Part shown: in pieces, positions 1 through 13,315 of the stretch | Layout of the letters: each line of letters opens with the position of its first letter | Numbering within the stretch: the first letter of the stretch is position 1 | Source of the DNA: Tetrastigma voinierianum | Lineage: Eukaryota > Streptophyta > Magnoliopsida > Vitales > Vitaceae | Length of the DNA stretch: 64,000 nucleotides | Assembly (NCBI GenBank): GCA_016808115.1 | Contig: JAEQBH010006404.1 | Location: 176,542 to 240,541, forward strand | Direction: 5' to 3' | Position numbers and translations under genes: made by a program | Notes under the pieces: generated by a model | What the model was told of the DNA's origin: nothing | The model's database searches: none | What the model saw: the letters and a program-made list of their open reading frames with translations, nothing else

Positions 1-1419
1 CCATTAATTTACCATATCTCACAATGTTTGGTGTAATTAATATATAAAACTACTCAATGGTTTTCTAATTCTGTTGGTTAGCACCAATGTATTCCTTAAT
101 AAATTATTTTGTAGAAAGATTTAAATAAATGATTTTAGGTGCATGGGTCTAGGAACATAAATTTTATAGAGGAAATGCAATTGATAGGGGTGTTTTATGG
201 AATTTGAAACTCCATTGTGATTTGATGTATTTACATTAAACCTTAGGAGGTCTAAAGCAAAATCGACCTTAGTTTTCAATTATCCAGTGTTTCATAACCT
301 ACAAGCTTGAACCTAGAAAGTACTAAAGAAAGAAATTAGAGAGGAAAATAATGAGGGAAAGTGAAATTAAAGAAAATTTTGAGGAAAATAAAAAATAGGT
401 TTAAACTTGATAAATTAATATTATATGCTTATTCAAACTCATTTAATTTGTTTTCTATTATATGCTTATCTTCAAAAATATTAAAAATTATGTGAAGTGA
501 TTCATTTTGACTATATTTGATTTTTTGTTATATGTTCCATGGTGAAACCGAACATGAGAAAATTATTTTCTTGAGTATTTTTTTTCTTTCCTTAATACTT
601 TCCAAAGCTCAAACGTGAAATTTTAATGGGGGTTTTTTCGAAGAGTTATTTATTTTTAAATAAGTGAAAATATTGTGTACAACAACATGTCATAATGATG
701 ATGACGACGGATGATGATGATGATGATGATACTCCCTCCCGCCTCATTCAGAATGAAGGTTGCCGAGGTGCCACTGGTCTCTACATGGAGCAATCATGGG
801 ATCTAATACACAATGTGATCGTGGAGCCACGCTAGCCTATCAACCGACATCGAGCATCGAGGGATGTACTTCATGACAATGCCGATCCTCCCGTCTTTGC
901 CATACCACTCTCGTCTTTCAAACTCCAAGAGACGGCCTTAAGGATTTTGTGTAATATCTCGATGGAGGAAATCAGCCCACCTTCCATCAAATTCCTACTT
1001 TGTTTGTAAGATCCGACGTAAGTTTAGAATAGTACTTCTTTTTCTAGAGAATTTTTCCCTTTTGATAAACAGTTAATTTTCCTATTATACCATCCTTCTC
1101 AATAGATGGTAAAGTTTTTGATAAATATAATCTTTCTCGAAACGACCTGGGTGACAGTCAGCAAGTGGTAGGTATTCCAAAAGAAAATTAAGACATTTTA
1201 TTTATTAACTCTAAATATATATTTTTCTCATTGTTTTATATTGTATTAATTTTATTTTATTTTTTTCTACTTTTGATGATTTTTGAGGCAGCAATTGAAT
1301 AATTCTCCTGCTTATTTCTCGTTGAGGAAAATTCAACTTACAAAGAGAGAAAGGGGGTTAGATTCTAGAAATTTTGGAAAGCACTTTTGTGGGGAGACTT
1401 AGTGTCTCTTTTGTTGCCG
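1..1419. other. gene-free AT-rich stretch
   Basis: No open frame of useful length and no recognised domain. Positions 740-990 are richer in GC than their surroundings but give no readable product on either strand. A short GAT-type microsatellite lies at 694-730. Confidence 0.5.
694..730. repeat. GAT trinucleotide microsatellite
   Basis: The stretch is built of ATG/GAT triplets with one GACGACG interruption. This is visible directly in the sequence. Confidence 0.8.
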
Positions 1420-3841
1420 TTTATTTATTCAATCTTATGATCAAACCATACCTTAAAATTCAAACAAATTCAAAGATGAGAGCTTAGGGGCATAAGAGAT
1501 CCAGAACAAGACCATTATCTTTACTATCACCATCATCACCATCACAATCAAACTCTCCAAGAAATGAGCTAATACGTAATGGTAGAAGTTAAGGTTTATT
1601 TTGATTCGATTATCAGAAGCATGTCATGTGCCAGAGAAGGCATATGATGTGACCAAGGTGGATGAAAGGGTGAACAGGCGCAGAAGAAGAGGCTAACAAT
1701 AAGGCAGCTAATGCAAAGAAGAATAGCAACAAGAAGGCCGTCCAAAAGCAAATACAACATAATAGCAGCAATAACAACATCCAAATTCCAATGGTGTGAT
1801 ATTGTGGATAACAACTTACTTTAACACTACAAAAATGAGACTTCTACTACCCAAAACATCAGTAGCCGAGAGGAGGATGGATGTGATTTTCCCTCCCAAG
1901 TTGGCATTATGTCCTTTACTTTTCAAATTTCTCTTTTGAACTCTCCCATCTTTACTCCAGAGGATATAATCCAAGGCATGTACTTGGAATCATTTCAGCT
2001 TCGGGAAATGATAGGTGAATCAAGGAGAGGATCACTGTTCCTTTTTGGTACAACACCGTGTATATATATAAATTATATGATAGATAGACATCATGGCACC
2101 ATAAGTTTATTAATTTTGTTCTTTTTTTTTTGTTTCCTTTTTAACTATTGTAAAGCTTAGCTAGTTGTATTTTAAGTGTTGGTGCCAGGAGAACTTGACC
2201 CCCAAACAAGGTTGTATAAGAAGTCATGGTCTTGATAAATATGGAACTCTTCTGATATAGAAACTGCTGCAGAGCAGGCTAGTTATTTTTGTTTCTCATT
2301 TTCTTTCGCCTTCTTCTTGGTGGTTTTTGAGTTAGTACTGGGAGAGAGATGTTACTACTGACCAATTTAGGTTATTTCTATTTCATTTGTTCTTCTAAAT
2401 CTATACCCTTCTCTTTTATCACTTTTATAATTCCAAATGGTTAGCTTTCCTGATTTCTTCAAAATCTACCATTTCAGTAAGTGTGATATGCTTTCATTCA
2501 TGAGAAGATAAGGTTGGTTTGTTTAAATAATATCTGGTTGTAACTATCAAACTAAGTTTTTTAAAGAAGAAAAAATGAATGAGAACTTGAAAATTGGGAT
2601 TTGATTTTAATTCAAATTTGAGATCTTTCTTTGTCTAGAAGTTGTGAGAGTTTTGAGAAATGAGGAAGGAAAAAAAAATTGAATGGGAGTTTAAAATTGG
2701 GATTTTATTTGATTTCTAATTTGAGCCATTTCTTCCTCTAAAAGCTAGGAGAGTTTTGAGAAATGAGGAAGGAAGCAGTTTGTAATTGAGTTGAAGTCCT
2801 GTGAATGAGCAAATGAAGACTAAAAACATGGTTTTAGAAGATCAATTGAAAAACAATGAGGTCGCTTAGGGCTTGTTTGGATTTTGTAATTAAAAATAAA
2901 ATTGAAAAATTAATAGATCAAAAATGAAACAAACCACAACACAATATAGTTGAGAGATATCAAAATCTTTGTAAAGTGGGATTGAATTATACTAATAGTG
3001 TTTCTTTTTTCATATTCATGCTGGAAAAATAATCCTAGGGGTAGAGTCTATTCCAACATTCCGAAAAGACCTAAGAAATTCTATTCAATGGGCCTGCACT
3101 GCATCCATGTTAAGTATGAAGATAATTCAATTTTGGACAGAGAATCAATCAACTCATTAATAATATATCCTTTCCCTGTATAAAAATATGAGCAACTTAA
3201 ATAGGACCTAGTAGCACGCTCATTATAGACATAACCTATAAGTTTAAGTAAGGAAAAATCAAAGATAGAATTGCTAAACAATCTTAAGATAGCCATGAAA
3301 ATCCACTCAACCACCTAGGCCTAACATTGAACAAAACAGAACATTCTAACTCACATACCTTCTGAAAGGAAAAATAATTAAAAGGTTGTGAAGTATGAGA
3401 AAACAAACCTGAAATGTTTGATGAAATTCTGTATGAAGGTAACAGCACTTCAGCAACTGCAAGCCTCAGAGACTCTCAGAGCTCAGTGTCGGGAACTGTC
3501 CACTGAGATAGTTTCTGATGCAACTCCTCAAACTGCATATTAAACGTCTTGAACCTTAGAAAAAAAAATGCACTTCACCAGTCATGTTTAAATATTTAAA
3601 AGAAGACTACATATTATTTAAAGAAGACTACATAAGAGAAGGATGCACTTCCCTGCATTTTCTGGTCTTTTTGCTATCTTTACTGGTACAGTGCCCTGTA
3701 CTAGTAACTGTACCACCAGTTCCAATGCCTGAAACCAGGGCATCAACTTTCTAACATTCTAACATTTCAATTCAAAATTACTCCTAAATTTGGACTATTC
3801 ACATGAAGACTGTCCATACATTCCTTGATCCCTAAAATTTC
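1420..3841. repeat. segmental duplication block 1, copy A
   Basis: Collinear with 44,386-46,800, with scattered substitutions and many short indels. Shared landmarks are the minus-strand small ORF at 1,596 and the pair of tract motifs near 2,580-2,780. The two copies part at the phrase 'ccctaaaatt'. This copy then runs into CNL fragment I, whereas the other runs into the 3' flank of CNL copy V. No known coding gene was recognised inside. Confidence 0.8.
1596..1814 (-). other. small hydrophobic ORF, 72 aa, paired with 44,579-44,797
   Basis: The minus-strand frame opens MLSTIS and is very rich in Leu, Ile, Val and Cys, consistent with one or two membrane segments (about residues 12-48). The duplicate at 44,579-44,797 starts with the same MLSTIS. 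Part of its similarity lies in another frame, so the frame is not well conserved. A GTAAGT donor-like motif stands just before the start, so this could equally be intron sequence. I do not recognise a family. Low confidence that it is a gene. Confidence 0.15.
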
Positions 3842-4597
3842 TACCATTCTAACTCAATCTTCCCTTTTGTCGATAAAGCACCGCCAATTGCCACAATTGC
3901 AAGCTGCAATCCTGCGCATCTTTTAACAATATCAATGGAAATTTTCTTTAATTCTGAAGGATAGCAAGAACCCTGAAATGCCTTCTTACAGAAGAGTTCC
4001 CACGAACTTTCAGGGGGTAGAGGTTGAAGATTGTGAACATGATGAAATCAAGATTCTCTGACAGCACAACCTACTTCAACGTTTCTAGTTGTAATCACTA
4101 CCCAGCTGCCTCTTCTGTTTTCGGGTAAAACGTATTTAATAAATCTCCAAAACTCTAACCTCCAGACATCATAAAAAACAATGGCATACCTTTTATCCTC
4201 CAAATACTTCTTCAGTAAACCAATAAGAGATATCTCGTCCATTGCATCCATGCCCTCAGGAATTGGCTCCTTCATCGCTTCATAGAATTTCTTGATCATG
4301 TTCTGAAGTACCATTTCCATCTTGAATGACTGAAACACAGTGATCCAAGCACGGCAAACAAAGTTTATCAATTCACCTTAGAGATTTCTGTCTTGCTAAG
4401 GCCGCCCATTCCCACAACCGAAATCACAGTTCGTTCTGCTGCTCCCTCTACCAGCCAGTTTATCAATTCACCCTTGGGAGATTCAATACCCACAATTTCG
4501 GACAAGATCTTCTATGGAATAAGCAGTCTCCCTTAGCTCTTAGACCCAAGTTTTAAGGCCATGGCTGATGGTGTCTCCTTTCACCGCCTTAGCAACT
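3842..4597 (-). pseudogene. CNL resistance-gene fragment (copy I), N-terminal NB-ARC part
   Basis: The minus-strand frame at 4,048-4,371 matches residues of the NB-ARC nucleotide-binding domain of an RPM1-like CC-NB-ARC-LRR protein, an intracellular immune receptor. It holds the kinase-2 region (VFYDVW) and the RNBS-B region (VVITTRN). Compared with copy II, the second kinase-2 region acid Asp-Asp is Tyr-Asp and RNBS-B has Trp for Arg. The P-loop is readable at about 4,400-4,420 but in another frame. The fragment stops before the GLPL motif on one side. On the other it jumps from the linker after the CC domain to a short piece of CC domain (4,503-4,597), so about 250 bases are deleted relative to copy II. 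The LRR is absent. It is a truncated pseudogene. Its 5' flank, which begins with a 'gtcaaattacag'-type junction, is shared with copies III and V. Confidence 0.8.
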
Positions 4598-4821
4598 GTC
4601 AAATTACAGAATAAGGAAAATTACAGAAGAAGAAAACATCTTGTATATTTTAAATCCTTTTCTACCATAGCAACAAAAATCATTTTTTTCATAGAAATCT
4701 GATATTCCTTTCAAAAGAACAAAAATCAACACCCTTACCAGATCCACTAGTTTTCTAACCCTGTGGTAATAGGTAGTGTCGCGATTGTGAGTGAAGAAGG
4801 TAAGAACTTGCAACCCAAACA

Positions 4822-4915
4822 GTCGGGGAAGCCGGCGATGGAAGACGGTCGGTCGGAGAAGCCGGTGGAAGAGGATCGGTCGGGGAAGTCGGTGGAAGAC
4901 GATCGGGGAAGCTGG
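4822..4915. repeat. 27-bp GC-rich minisatellite, site 1
   Basis: Three units and a partial: 4,822-4,851 (30 bp), 4,852-4,878 (27 bp), 4,879-4,905 (27 bp), then 4,906-4,915. The unit reads GTCGGGGAAGCCGGTGGAAG followed by ACGATCG. Read on the plus strand from 4,763 it is part of a 76-codon frame with a repeated Arg-Ser-Gly-Lys-Pro-Val-Glu-Asp-Asp peptide. It sits next to the truncated 5' end of CNL copy I. Confidence 0.85.
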
Positions 4916-6124
4916 TCACACTTCACAGTGGGAGTGGTTGCCTGCGGTAGGGAAGCGAAGCTGAAAGGAATCGAAGGACTGGCTGAATTATAATTAGGCG
5001 TAACATCATCATGTATTTGAGATATTAATTTCCTACCAATTTATATATTTATGTGATTAGATTAAACGAGGGAATTTACTAATTATAACATTTATATGTT
5101 AATTTTAATTAAAGAGATATTTTAACTTTATCTTCAATTTATATACAAAATTAAATTGTTAATTATAATTATAAATAAAAATTAATCTAATTATAGTATT
5201 TTTAATAAAAAAATTTAAAGAAAATTTTTCTTAAATAAAAAAAATCATTTTTATTTAAATTAATTTAAAGATATATTTGAAGATAAAGTTGAAATTACTT
5301 TTTCATCAATATTTGAACTTAACATAAATTATCTTTTAATATCAACCATCGAAATGAATTTCTATTTTCGGCACTCGGCTAGAATTTGATGAAGTATCAA
5401 AAGTTATTTAAACTAATATTTTCAAAAGAACTAAACGCCAAGCGCCTCGACCATTGGGTGAGCGCCACAATCACGCACATTAGGCTCAAATGCCTCGACT
5501 CCGAACTCGAAACTCGAATCAGCCTCAAAAGCTCGCGAGCTTGAAAAATAAAAGCTCGACCGAACTCGAAATCAGAAACTCAACCCCAGCTGAGTTCGAA
5601 CTGAAGTCACTGGCCTCATTAAGACCCGCTACAGTGAAAGACAGATCGCCAAATTGATAGATGACAAAGAAAACTGTGAAATGGACATAAATCCAAAATT
5701 AACTAAGAATTGGAAAACTGGAAAGAACAAACCGACCGCTGCCTTAACGGTAGTTCTTCAAGCCTAGAATCGTTTCGATGACTGCAGAACAACGCACTTT
5801 ACCTGCGACAAGCAGAACTCGCTGGTAATGCTGATTCATATCAGACATCAACAGCCAAGACCTTGTGGTATACTGATGAACTAATTCCAAGGCTCGATCA
5901 TGCAAATGGTGATGGGCTTGATGGGGTTTCCGTCCGTATCTAGCCTCGCCACGACGCCTATCTCTCCTGCTCCTCCTGCCTCCCTCTCCAACAAATTACG
6001 ACTCTGAATGGCTAATAACATGCACCTGGTGAAGAGGTGAGAGATTGAGAAGAAATTATCCGAGATTTAAGTGGAATTGATGAGGAGGCTTATGAAACGC
6101 CCTACATTTCAGATCTTACCAAAA

Positions 6125-6665
6125 GATCGACTACGATTTACAAATTACTTGGATTTGTGGTAAAGATTTTAGATTCCTTATTCCTATCTGCATTTATTAT
6201 TTCTATCCCCATCTCCATCCTTGTCGCATTTAAAATTTTTATCTCCATCCCCACATCCATTGGAGGATCGGGTATCCATACGCTATCCTAATACCCTATT
6301 TCAATATGTGAAATTAATTGTATTAGAAAACCATGAATATTAAAAATAATTTATTGTATAATAGTAATAATAATTAATGTGATGTTATTTTATGAAGCCA
6401 ATAAAAATGCAAGCACAATCAAATATTATACAACAAATAACAATATAAATAAACAAATAAATAAAAAATATATTATATTTATATATTATATAATATATAT
6501 TTAATCGTGATGAGTCGCTGAATTCGTGTAATATACTTAGATCCGTCCCCATATCCGAATCCAAAAATATATGTACCCGATTACCTCCAATATTTAATTG
6601 GATTTAAAATATTCTTCCATACCCTTCTCCATTCGAATCAATATCTGAGGAAATCAGATCCCTAA
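6125..6665. mobile_element. MITE-like element, copy in block 2A
   Basis: The stretch carries runs such as 'atccccatctccatcc' and 'tacccgat' that are typical of a widespread plant MITE-type repeat. In the duplicate (51,698-52,222) the ends read AAGGGTGACAATG and CAGATCCCTAA, a degenerate inverted pair. Here the left end is more eroded. The family name is not certain. Confidence 0.35.
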
Positions 6666-7429
6666 TTTAGTTCTTACATGCTAAGATTAAGCCCAAGGAG
6701 AATAAGGATGAAGATGTCCAAGGTCAAATAGATCGAAGAATGATATAATAGTTGGAAGAACAAGATTTAGTTCTAATTTGCTTAAGTTATGGTTGTTTGA
6801 TTATTACGTTGAAAAAAGGGAGAGTTTAAGAAGATTAATGGATAAGAAACATGGCCAACCGCTAATACGGGTAGAACTCATGAAACAGGTTTTTATTTTT
6901 TAATTAATGACATTTCCCTTTTATTTCTATCTATATATATGGATAAAAATAAATAAAAATAATTAATTTATTCATAAATTTATAAATTTCTTGACTTTTG
7001 TACTTGATTTGTTTTTAATTATATAAATACTTTATGTCGTGACTACCAAGCCTTGAATTGTTATTGAAAATTTTCAATTTAATATATATATAAATTAAAT
7101 AATTTAGAATAAATTATCACGTAATTATATTAAATAATATTAACACTTTAAATAAGAATTAAAAAATGAGTTTTAAGTTAACAACTTAACGGTAACGGTG
7201 TTTAGAAATTACTTGAATTTAAATTATTGTTTTTTATTTTAATTTTCTGAAAGAAAAATATTAAAATACTTGAGTTTTAAAATAAGGAAACTTCTCTCCT
7301 TAATCAATAAAATCAGAAATAAGTGATAGTAGTTTTTGACAGCAAATAAACGGTAATTTAAATTCCAAAATTTACATGTAAAATAATGATAATTACTAAA
7401 ACATTCTAATTCAATAAACCTACATACGA

Positions 7430-8490
7430 ATAAATCAGAACCTAACCATAAACTATTATTTTTCTCTTGAACTTCACCGACCGACCAACATCTCTTACTA
7501 AGTTCTTCCACTATCTTTCCTTGCTCGTTAAGTTTTATCATTGACTCTCAGCTCACATTCCACAATTATTTTGTGCAACCCAAACTCCCCACGAGCGTTC
7601 AATATTATCCGGCATCCAAAGAGTCATAAAAGTGTCGCCGGGTTTGAGATTTTGACTGCCAATATCTTGTGACTTTATGCCAGTGAGTTTTGCACCAAAA
7701 CAAAATCATTATCTGTTTAATGCAACCCATTTGAAAACGATAAGCCCCCAAGAATACCGTCACTCTTTTTTTTTTTTTTGTCCTCGATCATATTTTTAGT
7801 AACCTTCCGTCTTATCCCCAATTTGCATTGCTATAGCATAAGCTCCCAAAATTATACATTGTTCATCAATATTGTGATGAGAATCGTGATCATATGTACC
7901 AATGTTAAAATTAATAATAATGAGTAAATTTATTATACATACCATCTTTGAATATAGTGTCAGATCAAGAAATATACTACTCCAAAGATTTTGATCAATA
8001 TCTAAGGCATTAGTGAACCGAAATTCTTCAAAGACTAATCGCCAATCGTTTGGCAACTCCACCACGCCCAACAACCATCAACCCAAAATAAGCATCGGCG
8101 ACGTGAAAGTTCTCTAAGATGCTACTAATATTGAATTTAAGACCCAACTATTTCCTCCACATATTTGTTCCATAGCAGGATTGATTGATCCATCATAAAA
8201 TTTAGGAATCCTAGTCAAAGAAAATTAAAAAAAAAAATCAATTATTTAAAGCAATTTTCATACATTTTAATGGAATATAAACATATATAATTACAAAGAA
8301 AATTGAATTGAATACTAAAAGAATAGTTCATACCTAAATGGTGAAGTTATGGCAAACTCCTTCCATCTATGTGTTGAATTTTGCCATTTAAAAATTCTAC
8401 CATCGGATGTACTAAAGATAGCGACCTCGACCATACCAAGTGCAAGACTTCAGTACTCTGGATACCCCCTCATAGCAATCTGCCTTCCTC
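7430..8490 (-). pseudogene. decayed unidentified split gene, copy A
   Basis: Several minus-strand pieces look like exons of one gene. A piece around 8,335-8,480 reads FSTSDGRIFKWQNSTHRWKE and ends at a GT donor near 8,333. A piece around 8,100-8,215 follows an AG and reads IPKFYDGSINPAMEQICGGN. A third, 7,930-8,074, contains ELPNDWRLVFEEFRFTNALD. A fourth, 7,490-7,720, contains GDTFMTLWMPDN and IKLNEQGKIVEELSKR. Frames are broken between and inside pieces. Further minus-strand coding-like text (9,870-10,011 and 10,107-10,331) may belong to the same or another gene. I do not recognise the family. A parallel decayed copy lies at 52,940-53,900. Function unknown. Confidence 0.35.
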
Positions 8491-9459
8491 GTTATTTCAA
8501 GCTTTGATGCGAAATAACACATTCAAAAAAGAAATTAAAAAGAGAAGGAGAACATAAAAAATTGCAAAAACTCATAGTGCTGGAGAAATCTCATAAAAAT
8601 TTTCATTAAATTTGAGCAAGATTTAATCTAGTTTCATATATAATGAGACAAGATGACTGGTGTCATAATTAGAATCAAAATGTGATAATAATACAACCCT
8701 ATTTAAAGTTCATAAATATAAGAATCAGGACTCCAATTAATATTAATTAAAAGGAGTTGATTTTAACCCGCCATATAATAGATTTTTATTTTTATATTTT
8801 AATGTTTTCTTTTCTTTTTTTTTTTTGGAAAGAATTTTTATATTTTAATGTTAACTATTAGAATAAGTACTATATTAACGGAAGCCAATGTTGAACCACT
8901 TTGGATGCTATTAAATTACCTTCCATGTTTCCTATTTTGTGAAAATTTACATAATTAATAATTATATTTTTTGAAAGTATAATTATTAATTCAATATTTT
9001 TTTTATTAAAATTTTATTTTAATATCGTATCTGATTAATATATTCTAAATTCTTTTTTTTTTAACGTAAAAGTGTTTGTGTTGTTTATGATATGTTTTTA
9101 TACTATGATATTTATTATTTCTATATTACTTGATTCGTTATATATGACAATAAATCTGCAAGTAAATAAAATCCAAAAAATTAGCACTATAAATTAGAAA
9201 CTTAAAACTTTATTTTATTCATATGGCAAATAATATAAAACAAATATTAAATCCTTACCTTTGATTTCTTCAACTAGTAATAACCTTTTTTTTAATAATA
9301 TTAAATTTAAAAAGAATATTTGAAGGTAGGTTTTTTAATTTCACCAATCTTATCATATTACATTAATTACCCATTATTCCAAATTTCAACTCCTCACTAT
9401 CACATTGTGGTTTTGCGTCACTTCTAATATTCAAGATAGCAATTAAGTTAGCGAACAAC

Positions 9460-9462
<3 letters not shown>

Positions 9463-9541
<79 letters not shown>
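9463..9541. repeat. AT dinucleotide microsatellite
   Basis: About 39 uninterrupted AT repeats. The duplicate block has a shorter, interrupted AT tract at the same relative place (54,773-54,830). Confidence 0.95.
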
Positions 9542-9546
<5 letters not shown>

Positions 9547-11056
9547 TATTCATTTGGTATTACAAGGTTTTAATAAAGTTTGTTATCATGGAGATTCAAA
9601 CCTGGTTCAAGGGAGAAGATTATTTTAACCAATTCTTTTATTTTTTGATATTTATTCTTTTTACAATACATCATAATAGTTTATTACTCACAAATTTATT
9701 TTACTAGGACTTTGAACTTCCTCCATGTTAAACTTTAGATCTTAACTACTTGAGCTATTTGTAATATATATAAAACAAGCCAAAATTTTATTTTCATCCA
9801 TTAGATTTATTAGAGAAACAAAAATGTTAACGGTAAAAAGCGAAAATTTAAAAATAAAAAAGAATAAAATAAAAGCCCTTGCGGTGGGCTTGGTTTTGAG
9901 AATCCAATACTCAGTAACATAAAGGCTTTTACCACAATTCAACAACTTTTGAGAGACTTTTTGACTTCCACAAATCCTCAATCTCATTCGGCCGTAACGT
10001 GGATCAGGCACATTGCTACAACATGGCTATTTTTAAAACTCATATAAACCTTGTGTTTTCAAATTACAAAAATCTATCAAAAAACAATTGTCGTTAACTT
10101 TTCAAATTATTTACAGATGTCATGTAATTCATAAAAAATATTGTGAATATGATGAAGGTTGGTGATCCAACATATTCGATAAATTATAAAATAGCTATCC
10201 TCCAAAGATAATTGAACCAAATTATTCCAAAATAATATTTGCCTATATGGCGTATAAACTAAAAGTGGTAAAATTAAGTTTACTTCCCTAACTTCTTCAA
10301 TACTAGTGAGGTCCAAATCCCATTTGATCATAAGATAATCTAATAGTTATGCATAAAAGTATTTCCATCTACATGATCCACTATTGAAATAGAAAAAGAA
10401 AAGAAAAAGAAAATCATTATTCAAATTGCACTCATGGATATATATACTCTTATTTTCATTTATCTAAAATTTGATGGAGCATATTTCACTAACAAATGAA
10501 ACAACGTTTTTAAAAAAATATTATATTCTTTTGTCTTACTAGAGTTTTATATTAAAGGAGGAAAGGTTATGAAATAAGAAATTTATTATAAACTTTTTAC
10601 TACAAATCATCATTGTCAAATTGATACCGTAGATTCAAATTTTTTTCAAAAAGGACTATTAATGGGGAGCGTAAGATTTCACACCGCTTTGTTTCTTTCT
10701 TCATCCCCTTTCATCTCCTCATACAACAATTTAATTTGCATGATAATTTTCACTTGCCAATGCTTAATTTGAATATAAATTGTCTCGTAAGTAATAGAAC
10801 TTATTTTTTGTTTAATAGGGCAAGATACATAAAAAGTAAGTAAAATATGTTCCTAAAGGCAGCGAAGAGTAATGAACTCATTTTTTGTTAAATTTATTTT
10901 AGTGAAAATTATGTTTTTATTCAGGAGATTTGATTTAAAAACTGTGGTTGCCAAAACCTAACAAATAAAGATTATTCATTATAAGCACTAACTCTCGCCA
11001 ACGTTCATAAATAGTGTTTTTACTCAATATTACTCCCAACAACCCACCCACCTTGC

Positions 11057-11724
11057 TAGTGGGTAAAAAGCTAAATCAACTTATCGAAGCTCAAACCGAA
11101 AAATAGGTTAATCGAATCGAAATGATTCGGTTTCGTTTTCGCTTGCTTTGCATAAATCTCATTTCGGCTTGATTTCAATTTACAAAATACAAAATTGGGT
11201 GGTTTTGCTAACTAACCAAAAATAAATAATACATATATAAAATAGGTTCACTACTTGTGTAAGTTGTGACTTTCCTATTTATATTTTGATCATTTTTAGT
11301 ATTTTCTCCAAACCAAACTTTTTTGGCTATTTTCCTTCAAAACAAAGTATAAGCTAAGTATTTCTTCGGATTACTTTTTTTCATCAAGTTGTTAAGACAT
11401 ACGGTTGATAAAAAAATAAATGACAATTATCTAATTTTACGCTGCTTCATATTATTTAATAATGTATTTATAAAATGCAAAAGTGTCACGGATTGCAAAT
11501 GGATAAATCGTATTCTTTTTTTTTTTTTAACATTTTTATTGTATTTATAATAATTATTATAATTTAAACTTTAATATATCATTATGGAATTTGCAAATTA
11601 TTTATATGGTTAACCCAAGATTTGGTTAACGATATTAATAATTAGGTTTTTTATTTATATAAATAACAAACCAATAATCCACGATTAATTTTTATTTTGT
11701 GACTATGAACCATGCCCACCTCTA
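11057..11724. mobile_element. hAT-like MITE, copy in block 2A
   Basis: The left end reads TAGTGGGTAAA and the right end TGCCCACCTCTA, an imperfect inverted pair of the type seen on plant hAT-like MITEs. The inside carries 'aaccgaaaaataggttaatcg' style text common in such elements. No transposase frame is present. The duplicate lies at 56,320-57,013. Confidence 0.45.
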
Positions 11725-12959
11725 CCCACTCCCTCCAAACATCACACCTGCACCTCAAAAACCATTTAAAATCTTAATTATATTTAATTTCATTTTGTTA
11801 ATTTTAATTTTTTATACCCACGCCCCATGTCACTCCCTCAAAACCATTTTTAAAAATTTTAATTTTTATATTTTTTAAATCTTAATTTTGTTTAATTTTT
11901 ATTTAACTTTTTTAATTTTTTATTAAAACTCACTTTAGTGGCTATATGAAGCCAAATATAATACAATTGTTAATATAAAAATATATTTATTTGTAATAAT
12001 TAATCATCTAATAATTAAATAAATATTAACAGTTGATATAATATTTTATAATTTGATTTTTTTTTAAAAAAGTAACTCTTATTCATTGAGTTTTTATCAA
12101 AATTGTATTAACTTAATAATTTAATAGTTTAAAATAGATTAATTATTAATATAAAAATGCATTCATCTATATATAACTTATTTTCTTATATATTTATAAT
12201 TTTTTTATTCTTATAATTTTCAAATTTGAATTTATATTTTTAAAATTTTTATTGAGTATTAACATAAATTGTTATAAACTAAAATTAAAACACACACAAG
12301 CTGTTTGTGCATAGATTGGGGAGGAGGGTTTGGGGACGGGTGAGTGGGCTGGTGGGAGGTAATATTGGGAAGTTATTGTTTATGCACACCATTATAGGAT
12401 TAAATCCTCATAATGAATAACATCTTATTTCTGGTGTTTTGGCCACCAATTTGTTAAATTAAACTTCAATAATTTTCATTAAAACATAATTCCCTTTCAT
12501 TTTATAAATATTTAGCATTTACAGTGGTGTAGTTTCACTAGAGACATTTTCCTACACATACATCTATGAATTCCTAACTAGCATTCCCCATACATTTAAC
12601 CTACATGAGCCTATGCTCTAAAGAAACACAATTACACCCATTACATCACTAATAATACAATAAATGCGCACTAATAATACTTTATATATTTGTTTAAAAA
12701 CCTGAAATAATTTATGAATGTTCATTTTTTAAATAAAATTATGCATATATTTAAAAAAAGGGGATTTAAAATATTCTTTTTAAAAGAAACCAAAATTTGA
12801 TACAGGATATTAGAATAGGTCCCTGGTTAAAAATATTATTGATAAAAAGGACAATAATCAAGATCAAATACTGCAGAGTATCTTTTATTCAAGCAGAGGT
12901 AACATTTTGTAAATTGTTAATTTTTGAATATTGTAGACCCTAAGGTTTGAGAAAGTAAG

Positions 12960-13315
12960 GCAAGATTTGGCCGATCCATGCAGATTAGTTCCTCCGCTTA
13001 CAACTCGACTCAAATTGTTAATCACAATCGCTTCAGCTTTGAGAGAAACGGCACAATGGGCGGTGAAACGAGGAGAGGAGAGCGGAAACGACATGAAGGG
13101 GGAGGAATTTGGGAGGCGAATCTTGACCTCTCGAGCTCCATTGGGGATCAAGTTAGGGTTAGGGTTGAGGTTTAAGAGGAGATACCGATCAAAGACGTTT
13201 TTTTATGTAGTCGAAGTGGTTCAAGACTATGAGCAGATTTCTAAAGAGAGAGAGCCGAACTGAAAAGGGAGAGAGGTGCGATAAGGGGAGAGAACGGGAG
13301 GGATCGCGAAGGGTT
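12960..13315. other. GC-rich exon-like island, unidentified
   Basis: It starts exactly where block 2 similarity to 58,245 ends, so it is single-copy in this window. Both strands stay open for about 90 codons. The minus-strand frame 12,885-13,151 contains an Arg/Ser/Ala-rich stretch (MSFPLSSPRFTAHCAVS) that resembles a plastid transit peptide, which would make it a first exon. No downstream exon is recognised. A telomere-like 'agggttagggtt' short run occurs at about 13,155-13,167. Confidence 0.2.

Larger units (their letters stand above)
4600..12950. repeat. segmental duplication block 2, copy A
   Basis: About 8.3 kb collinear with 50,230-58,245. Landmarks in order are the 27-bp minisatellite, an AT-rich tract, a compound element at 6,125-6,665, a decayed gene at 7,430-8,490, an AT microsatellite, a hAT-like MITE and a G-rich patch near 12,310-12,370. 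Copies differ by substitutions and by many short indels. The first 820 bases (to about 5,425) are also shared with 29,750-30,487 and 59,120-59,580. Confidence 0.85.

Noticed and set aside
4822..4915. Regular short repeats that might suggest a CRISPR array
   Set aside because: Units abut without spacers and the window is plant DNA; it is a minisatellite.
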